A DNA stretch of 64,000 nucleotides from Calamus simplicifolius (taxonomy: Eukaryota; Streptophyta; Magnoliopsida; Arecales; Arecaceae). Each line of letters starts with the position of its first letter. Position 1 is the first letter of the stretch. Positions 56,623 through 64,000 of the stretch are shown piece by piece. The position numbers and the translations under genes are program-made. The stretch spans positions 304,887 to 368,886 of the forward strand of contig UESW01001689.1 of NCBI GenBank assembly GCA_900491605.1, read 5' to 3'. The notes beneath the pieces are model-generated. The model saw only the letters and a program-made list of their open reading frames with translations. It was not told where the DNA came from and searched no databases.

Positions 56623-58307
56623 TGTTGGCCCAGATGACAACCCAAGAGGGGGGGGGGGGTGATTTGGGTTCTTTAAAAATTAGCCTTTTAAAATAGTTTG
56701 CTTAAGATGAATGAAGGCAATAGCAATGTAAATACAAAGTGCAGTGAATAAAACAGAGATAGAGAAAGAGTCAATGAAAGCACGGCAAACACAAGGATTT
56801 TATAGTGGTTCGGTGTATCCAACACCTACGTCCACTCCCAAGATTCACTTGGGTCCACACTATAATCTTCCTCGATTACAGCCGAGTTGTTTTACAAGCT
56901 CACAACTCAAACTTGTTGTTTTCCCGGGAACACAACGAACCCAGCTGGTTTTCAAGGGCTCACCAGCACAAAAACCCTAACACAAGCTTTACCAAGCTTG
57001 TACCGAGGTAAGACTACCTCAACTAGTTCAATCCCCCAGATCGAACTAGACACAAAGAATAGAAATATTGTTTTTCAGTTACAAAGCTCCTTAATGAGCA
57101 GATAAACAAATATAAGAATAAAGTTTAGAAAAGCCTGATTTGCAGTTGGTTGGCTTTTGAGCTTTTCTTCTTTTCTTCTTTTCCTCAACTCCTTTGAAGT
57201 GTAGAATCGGACCTCAGCTTGGATTCTTCACGGAATGTACGTTGGAGTTGATTTGAGCTTTTCCTCTTTTCTTTGAGTGTTGAAAATCACTTGAGATGCT
57301 CTTGAATAGCTCTTGGATTTTCTTCTGAAGCTTCCTTGGATTGTTGAGCTTGAGCACAGAAGGAGCTTCCTTTGATTTCACTCTTTTTCTTTCACTCTAA
57401 TTTGAATCTCGGATTTTTTCAAATGAAGCTCTGTTTTTCCCGATTTTTCTCTTCTTTTCTTGAAGTGAATTTCTCTCTATTTGTATATATTTGATTGAAA
57501 ACGGCTTCTCTATTTATAGATTCTGCAAAAATATAACCGTTAGAAATAAAGAAAAATAGCCGTTAATTAAAAATCTTACCGTTGACGCTGAGTTGGCATT
57601 CGGAAAAATCTTGCCCAGATTTGCTGGAGTCGACTCCTGCTTTCCGCGAGTCGGCTCGAAGTCGAGATATCAAAAATAGAAATATTCATAAAGTCAAAGG
57701 GTCGACTCATTAAAAATAAAGTGTCGACTCCTGACAGTCGGGGGTCGACTCATGAAAAGTTGGGGGTCGACTCAAGAAATGCTCAAAAAAATACACCTCT
57801 GGTGTCTGAGCGGAGTCGACTCACACAGTCATGGAGTCGGCTCGACAGAATCGGGGGTCGACTCGAGAAATCAAATGGGTCGACTCGAGACAGACAGTCA
57901 TTTCTGTACTCTGAGTGAAGTCGACTTTGAAACTCTAGAGTCGGCTTCGGAACGTATCAAAAATCAGAGAATTTCTGATTGACTTGAAATTCGTTCCAGA
58001 ATCATTTTAAATCAAAATTTTGACTTGAATATAATAATTTTGACATTAGGAATCAATTCAAGAAATGTTCCAAAAACTCATTGATTATAATTTGAAGTAT
58101 CAAATTTCTTTTTGAAAGCTTAAACATGGAGCTTGAAGTTACTTTCAAATTGATTAAAGTTATACTTTAACATTCATATTCATTGTTCTAAATAAATTCA
58201 TTGCTCATGTAAATAAACTCATTGCATCTTTTAATATACTCATGGCTTTTGGTAATCATCAAAATCAATAAGATTGGGGAATCAAATTCTCAACAATCTC
58301 CCCAACA
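56623..58307 (-). repeat. SIRE-type 3' LTR
   Basis: TGTTGG...CCAACA ends. The inner end is ambiguous by 12 bp (58295 or 58307) because CAACAATCTCCCC is duplicated there. A G homopolymer of about 13 lies near 56648. It contains a cluster of GAGTCGACTC palindromes. Confidence 0.8.
57627..57948. repeat. GAGTCGACTC palindrome cluster in the LTR (12 sites)
   Basis: Twelve copies of a 10-bp palindrome or close variants (GAGTCGACTC, GGGTCGACTC, GAGTCGGCTC, AAGTCGACTT) roughly every 20-50 bp. AAGTCGACTT keeps the symmetry with both ends changed. Spacers are unrelated to one another. Confidence 0.9.
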
Positions 58308-58325
58308 ATCTCCCCCTTTTTTATG
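58308..58325 (-). promoter_or_regulatory. SIRE-type polypurine tract
   Basis: ATCTCCCCCTTTTTTAT on the plus strand; AAAAAAGGGGGAGAT on the element strand, against the LTR. A second G-rich AAAAAAGGGGGAGAG motif occurs near 58544-58558. Confidence 0.8.
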
Positions 58326-58577
58326 ATGACAAAAACATTGAGTTTATGCATGATTGATTAGAGAATTTATTTTATTTTCATAGTTAGGCTTAGGCTCCCC
58401 CTGAATGAGGTAGCTCCCCCTATGAAACTCAAATAAATATCCCATTCATTCAATTATTTATCTCATTCATTCAATCATTTTAATATCATTATGATTAATC
58501 AATTTCTTCCATATGCATATACAGTTATAAAACTATAAAACTCTCCCCCTTTTTTGTTATCAACAAAAAGGTAGAGA

Positions 58578-58623
58578 NNNNNNNNNNNNNNNNNNNNNNN
58601 NNNNNNNNNNNNNNNNNNNNNNN
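58578..58623. other. Assembly gap (46 N)
   Basis: Run of N inside the region between ORF3 and LTR; its real length is unknown. Confidence 1.
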
Positions 58624-58776
58624 TTAACAAAATCATTCATTCATGATAAAAGGAGAAATACATTCAAACTTAGATTACATTGACAATTCAAAGTAGACTT
58701 TTCATTACATCAAAGTATAAAAGTGCAAAACACAATATAAACTTCATTACATTGTAAGGACTAAGTATCTAATACA

Positions 58777-60172
58777 TCAAAAGTGAGTCCTTACAATCCT
58801 AGTCAAATGATCTATTATATTTTTCATTCCATCTGTTTGTATCTTCACATAGTCCTTCAGTCTCTCATCAACAAAGGTGCAAGCAGTCAAAATTTTATCT
58901 TGGAGTTCAGCATTGCATTTAGCATATGTTTCGCCATCTCCGCAGACGTCTTTAAGTTCTTCAAATATGTTCTTAAGGTCTCCACTTAAAGACTCAGATG
59001 AATTGCTAAGGGTTGATTCTATCTTGGTGATTCGGTCATCCAAAGAGTAAAGAGTTTCCTTGAGATTCATAAACTTGTTTTCAAACTCTGATTTTAACTT
59101 ATCTGACTGATCATCAAGAAGGCCTTTAAGCTGCCTTAACTGAAGTTCTGTGAAGCCAACAGATGAAGATGATGCTTGATCAAATAACGGAGCAGGGGTA
59201 GGGGCAGGAGCAGGAATAGGAGAGCTCGGAGGAACAGGCGAAGAATGTCTGACTGATGGTCCCGGTGCCTCAGTGTCCATGCTCTATTCCATCAAACCTT
59301 TCCTTTCCCATCTCCATTTCTCTTAACAAAACCCATTCTTTGTATAGTGGCCAAACTGTAAAAATCTGTGTGTCTTAAGTTCCTCATAGGCTCACTATCT
59401 GAAATGACAATCCCTTGGCTCTGGAAAATTTTGGTGAGAATCATGCCGTAGGGTAAACTTGATTTTCTCTTACCTCCACAATCGGCAATATACCATAAAT
59501 CATACTAGGAAGGTTAATGGGTTTACCCGTCACAATTGCATCCATTACAAAATATCTCTTTCTGACACATAATCAAACCTCCCAATCTTGGGGAAAAGGA
59601 TTCTACTACAGATGTTGTGGAGAAGTCTCAGTTCTAAGGATAACTGATTAGCAAAAACTTCCTCAAAACCGACAATCTCCCTGTTAAGCAGTCTAGAAAG
59701 AGCTGGGCTTCTATCTTCAGAAGAAAAAGTAGATGTTCCCGACATAGGTAGATCCAACAATCTTGAAAGCAGCTCTACAGTCACTGAAATTCTATTTCCT
59801 CTCACATGCTTACAAGTCCATTATCTCCTCTAGATAGATTCTTATAAAATTCCTTGACAAGGGCTGGGTATGTAGGACAATCTAAAGAGCAAATCTTTTC
59901 CCAACCCATCTCAATCAACTGCCTTCCCAAAAGAAATCCCTCAGCCTCAAACAATTCAAAATCTACTTTCCTCCCGTAGTTATAACTCTATCGGCAAGTC
60001 TATCTACCTGTGATGGAGCCGTAGATGGAGAAGCACTAGGGGTCGAAGATGATGAGGTTGAATCCAAGCTCGGTGAAGGCTCACGAACAGGACGCCTCAC
60101 GGTCTTCCTCACCGCCCTCTTCCTCTTTACTCCGGCCGCACCAAGGTTAGATCCTCGAGTTTTAGGGGCCAT
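58777..60172 (-). pseudogene. SIRE-type third ORF (env position, plant-transposon protein type)
   Basis: Starts at 60172 with MAPKTRGSNLGAAGVKRKRA and a Ser/Pro-rich stretch. A frame change near 59965 leads into FELFEAEGFLLGRQLIEMGW and YPALVKEFYKNL, then ISVTVELLSRLLDLPMSG at about 59790. A stop near 59545 follows. The last part, 59280-58777, starts MDTEAPGPSVRHSSP, is Pro-rich, then a coiled coil, with no transmembrane segment. This matches the putative plant transposon protein found downstream of pol in SIRE-like elements; env-like by position only. Broken in at least two places. Confidence 0.6.
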
Positions 60173-60670
60173 TGATCTATTGGAAGGGTTAATCAGGGAT
60201 TCTTGGAATTTGGAAGGTCAGGAGATATTTTGGAGAGAGTATTTGGAGAGATTGAGACGATAGAAATGAACGGCGAGTCGACTCTGCCCTAGATAAATCG
60301 ACCTGGGACCACTTCGAGTCGGCTCCCGCAAAGCGAGGGGTCGACTCCGGACAGTCACAGAAAACTATCCCGAAGTGGAGTCGACTCGCGCAGAGAAGGG
60401 GTCGACTCAAGAGTTTCAGTAGAAACCTGGAGTCGACTCCGATACTCACCGAGTCGGCTCCGAGACCATTTCAGAGCAAAAACATAAAGTTTCAGATAAT
60501 CTGAAATGTGTCCGGATAATGATCTTAAAAATTGATAAAATAATCATTGGAATTTAATAGATCAATTAGATATGAATTCTAGATAAGATTTCCTTAAAGA
60601 TCAAGGATTTGAAAGAATTTTAGATAAACTTTCCTTAGGGGTTTCAAATTCATTCTAATGGATCACAAAT
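60173..60670 (-). other. Region between pol and ORF3, with second palindrome cluster
   Basis: Non-coding. It carries eight GAGTCGACTC-type palindromes at 60275-60460 (GAGTCGACTC, GAGTCGGCTC, GGGTCGACTC), the same motif as in the LTR but in different spacer sequence. Confidence 0.85.
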
Positions 60671-60672
60671 CC

Positions 60673-62190
60673 CTAACTCTCTCTAAGATAACAGAATCTT
60701 TCTTCACTCAAGGGTTTTGTAAATATATCTGCTAATTGTTCTTCAGTATTAACATAATCAAGACATATTTCATTATTTGCAACATGTTCTCTTATAAAAT
60801 GATATCTAATTTCTATGTGTTTGGTTCTAGAATGTTGAATTGGATTTTTAGTTAGATTGATTGCACTTGTATTATCACATCTTATAGGTGTTTTATCAAG
60901 TGTGATACCATAGTCTTCAAGTTGTCGCTTAATCCATAGGATTTGAGCACAGCAACTTCCAGCTGCAACATATTCAGCTTCAGTAGTTGATAATGCAACT
61001 GAATTTTGCTTTTTGCTAAACCATGAGATTAAGTTACTTCCTAAGAATTGGCATGCACCACTTGTGCTTTTTCTATCTAACTTACATCCAGCATAATCAG
61101 AATCAGTGTATGCAATCAATTTAATGTTGAGTCTCTAGAATACCATAAACCTACATTTTTTGTTCCACTTAAGTATCTTAGTATTCTTTTAACAGCAATT
61201 AAATGTGATTCTTTAGGTTCAGACTGAAATCTAGCACATAAGCAAACAGCAAACATTATGTCTGGTCTACTTGCAGTTAAGTAAAGTAGGGATCCGATTA
61301 TACCTCGATAATATTTTTGATCAACCTTCTTACCTTCTTCATCTTTGTCCAGCTTGCATGAAGGACTCATTGGTGTTCCGAGGGGTTTGATTGATTCCAT
61401 ACCAAACTTCTTTAGAATTTCTCTTGTGTACTTTGTTTGGTTGATAAAGATTCCCTCTTTGCTTTGTTTGATTTGGAGTCCAAGGAAGAAATTGAGTTCT
61501 CCCATCATGCTCATTTCAAATTCGCCCTGCATCAACTTAGCAAACTCTTGACATAGAAGATTGTTAGTAGCACCAAAAAATATCATCAACATATATTTGA
61601 ACTACTAATAAATCTTTACTTTTCTTTTCAAAAATAATGTTTTATCAACATTTCCTCTTAAAATCATTTTCAATTAAGAATTTACTTAATCTATCATACC
61701 AAGCTCTAGGTGCTTGTTTCAAACCATATAATGCTTTGTGCAATTTAAAAACGTGATTTGAAAATTCATGATCTTCAAAACCTGGTGGTTGTTCTACATA
61801 TACTTCTTCATTTATAAATCCATTTAGAAAAGCACTTTTTACATCCATTTGAAATAAGTTAAAATTCATGTGACATGCAAATGCAAGTAATAGTCTAATG
61901 GCTTCTAATCTAGCTACTGGTGCAAAGGTTTCATCAAAATCAATACCTTCTTCTTGATTATATCCTTTTGCAACTAATCTAGCTTTGTTTCTAATTACTA
62001 TGCCATTTTCATCTAGTTTATTTCTAAATATCCATTTTGATCCTATAACAGAATGATTTTTAGGTCTTTCTACTAAAGTCCATACATTATTTCTAGTGAA
62101 TTGATTTAATTCTTCTTGCATTGCTAACATCCAATTATTATCTTTTTCAGCTTCTTCATATTTTAGGTTCAATTTGTGATACAAATGCAA
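60673..62190 (-). pseudogene. SIRE-type reverse transcriptase and RNase H
   Basis: RVT_2 RT from 62190: WMLAMQEELNQFTRNNVWTL, KARLVAKGYNQEEGIDFDET, LFQMDVKSAFLNGFINEEVY. A frameshift near 61640 follows, then the YVDD region near 61595 reads as LMIFFGATN (Asp box damaged at the junction) and MSMMGELNFFLGLQIKQSKE. After another shift at 61118 comes RNase H: IAYTDSDYAGCKLDRKSTSG, ALSTTEAEYVAAGSCCAQ and SRTKHIEIRYHFIRE, ending with EQLADIFTKPL near 60715. Long frames remain, so decay is recent. Confidence 0.85.
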
Positions 62191-62833
62191 GATGATTACT
62201 AATATTTCTCATAGATGATCTAGTTCTTATTCCTTGAGATGGATCACCTATAATCAATTCCTTAGGGTGACTATAAGCATATCTCCAATCCCTAGGTAGA
62301 TCTACATCATTATGATTAGTGTTAGTATCATCATCCTTAGGTGAATCATTATCTTTAGCGTCTTGTTCATGATCTAAAGATACATCAATATTTAATTTTT
62401 CAAGATCTTTTTCAATTAAGTTTGTATCTTCTTCATCATCAAATTTTTCGGAACGAGTTGCTAAAGATTCATCAAAAACTACATGAATGGATTCTTCAAC
62501 AACTAAAGTTTTCTTGTTAAATACTCTATATGCTTTACTAGTTGTTGATATCCTAAGAATATTCCTTCATCAGATTTAGCATCAAATTTGCCTAAATTAT
62601 TTTTACCATTATTGTGAACAAAACATTTACAACCAAATGCATGAAAATATTTAATGTTGGGTTTTCTATCATGCCATAATTCATAAGGTGTTTTCTTTAA
62701 AATAGGTCTATTAAGGCTCTATTTAGGATGTAACATGCTGTGTTAATAGCTTCCGCCCAAAAGTATTTCGGGAGTTTACTTTCACATAGCATGGTACGGG
62801 CCATGTCTTCTAAAGTCCTATTTTTCCTTTCAA
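62191..62833 (-). pseudogene. SIRE-type integrase C-terminus and linker
   Basis: Broken frames: ERKNRTLEDMARTML holding the third catalytic Glu near 62830, KTPYELWHDRKPNIKYFHAF near 62690, then a low-complexity Asp/Glu-rich linker with many shifts up to the RT. Confidence 0.7.
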
Positions 62834-63508
62834 CTACTCCATTTTGTTGTGGGGTTCTAGGTGCAGAAAATTATGATTAATACCATTTTCATTGCAAAAA
62901 CTTTCAAATAAGTGATTTTCAAATTCAGTTCCATGATCACTTCTTAGAGACACTATGGTAGTGTTTTTCTCATTTGTTACTTTCTTGAAGAATTTCATGA
63001 ATATCGAGAAAGTCTCATCTTTGTGAGCTAAAAACATTACCCAAGTGAATCTAGAGTAATCATCTACTATCACAAGACCATATTTCTTTCCTCCTAGACT
63101 TGTGGTTCTAGTTGGTCCAAAAAGGTCCATGTGAAGTAGCTCTAATGGCCTAGAAGTTGAAACAACATTTTTAGATTTAAAAGAACTTCTTGTTTGTTTT
63201 CCAAACTGACATGCATCACATATTTTGTTATTTTCAAAATCTATTTTAGGTAAACCTTTTACTAAATCCATTCTAATTAGTTTTGAAATTAGGTGTGTGC
63301 TTGCATGACCTAATCTTCGATGCCACAACCAACCAATCTCATTCATATTAGCATTATTAGCAACTAAGCAATGATTATTAGTAGACAAATTGTCTAAGTC
63401 AATCAAGTATACATTGCCATTTCTATTTCCAATAAAAACAATGCTATTATCAATGGGATTAGCTACAGTGCATAGAAGATTCAAATGATACTTTAAAACC
63501 TTTGTCAC
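62834..63508 (-). pseudogene. SIRE-type integrase zinc domain and core
   Basis: WLWHRRLGHASTHLISKLIR (His/His) with CDACQFGKQTRSSF (Cys/Cys) form the zinc site. The core has LELLHMDLFGPTRTTSLGGK (first Asp), LVIVDDYSRFTWVMFLAHKD and IVSLRSDHGTEFENHLF (second Asp). The frame is lost near 62870, just before the Gln-Asn-Gly-Val block and third Glu. Open over 220 codons. Confidence 0.85.
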
Positions 63509-63773
63509 ATAATTGACTTATACTAATTAAGTTATGCTTTAAACCATCAACATAAAGTACATTTTCAATATATGTGGAGGGAGTTATTTGAATGTTACCA
63601 AACCCCAAGATTTGGCCTTTGCCATTGTCGCCAAATGTAACAACTCCTCCTTTCTTTTCTTCAAGGGTGATGAATTCTTCTTTGTCACCCGTCATATGTC
63701 TTGAGCAGCCACTATCAAGATACCACTTTCTCTTTGATCTCTTGGCCACAAGACATTCCTGCAATGATATCAA
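63459..63773 (-). pseudogene. SIRE-type protease
   Basis: Aspartic protease with catalytic DSG in KWYLDSGCSRHMTGDKEEF near 63725, VTFGDNGKGQILGFG, and NLISISQLCDKGFKVSFESS leading toward integrase. It overlaps the next frame by a shift near 63480. Confidence 0.85.
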
Positions 63774-63966
63774 ACTTTATGTTTAGGTACCCAAGCTTTC
63801 TTGGGTCCTTCATGGTTAGTAGCAACAAATATTGTTCCTTTCGGAACCCATATTTTCTTCCTTTAACATTTAAGTTTTTATTAGGTTTCAGAATTTTACA
63901 TTCATAAGATTTATGTCCTTTTTGATTACATTTAAAGCATGTAAAATTACTTTGGCCAGCACGCAC
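63715..63966 (-). pseudogene. SIRE-type gag, zinc-knuckle end (partial)
   Basis: CFKCNQKGHKSYEC, a CX2CX4HX4C zinc knuckle of the nucleocapsid, near 63936-63895, followed by a Lys-rich tail; then out of frame into protease. The rest of gag lies mostly beyond the window. Confidence 0.85.
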
Positions 63967-64000
63967 AAAAATATTTTTCAGTGATTTTTGTTTTCTTAAA

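Larger units (their letters stand above)
56623..64000 (-). mobile_element. SIRE-type Ty1/copia element, 3' part, running off the window
   Basis: Minus-oriented element: 3' LTR 56623-58307, PPT, a third ORF in the env position, a long pol, and gag at the edge. Pol motifs and the extra ORF downstream of pol are typical of the SIRE/Maximus group. It is nested in the chromovirus integrase, so it is the younger of the two. The 5' LTR and right flank lie beyond 64000. Confidence 0.85.

Noticed and set aside
1..64000. tRNA, rRNA or other structured RNA genes
   Set aside because: None recognised; the only tRNA-like matches are the PBS motifs complementary to tRNA ends.

Overview
This window looks like nuclear DNA of a flowering plant, probably a large-genome monocot; a palm is my guess from the look of the elements, not something shown here. 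It is almost wholly transposable elements. I recognise no host gene, tRNA or rRNA. The retroelement genes carry stops and frameshifts, and one 46-base assembly gap is present (58578-58623).

Layout. 1-3645: remains of a Ty3/gypsy Tat-type element, consisting of a minus-strand antisense gene of the gypsy-type transposon (Transposase_28) family and a GC-rich array. 4211-12257: three LINE 3' ends and one longer LINE (5925-10162), set between two copies of a 1.6 kb duplicated segment. 12560-22275: a Ty1/copia element (copia A, plus strand) with both LTRs and an initiator-Met PBS. 22739-32327: a related copia element (copia B, minus strand), inserted into a hairpin-repeat array that continues on its other side. 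32328-35190: repeat arrays, a 312-bp tandem duplication and a 210-bp Mutator-like MITE with a 9-bp target duplication. 35196-48199: a structurally complete 13.0 kb Tat element with 1.15 kb LTRs and a perfect TGCGC target duplication. Its pol is broken and its protease core is missing. 48205-49260: AT-rich intergenic DNA. 49261-54140: Tat-type fragment in the opposite orientation with a second, spliced copy of the antisense gene. About 54150-56622: 3' part of a chromovirus (integrase plus chromodomain, minus strand). 56623-64000: a SIRE-type copia element (minus strand, running off the window), inserted into that chromovirus integrase and carrying a third, env-position ORF.

Main discovery lead. 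Nearly every retroelement here carries its own array of short inverted repeats (stems 5-14 bp, loops 3-6 nt) in LTRs, 3' regions or flanks. Stem sequences differ completely between elements (AGCTCGG, CTCGGC, GTCGGC, GAATTCTAA, GAGTCGACTC, TGTTCGGCC, CCGATG/CCAATG, TCGGT). In several arrays the stems are kept while loops and linkers vary, or both arms change together. In the 13 kb Tat element, three such arrays alternate with three antisense regions, two of which have a TATA-like box upstream, giving a modular array / antisense-unit layout between integrase and the 3' LTR. CpG deamination and array homogenisation could explain part of the paired changes, so the covariation claim needs a proper test.
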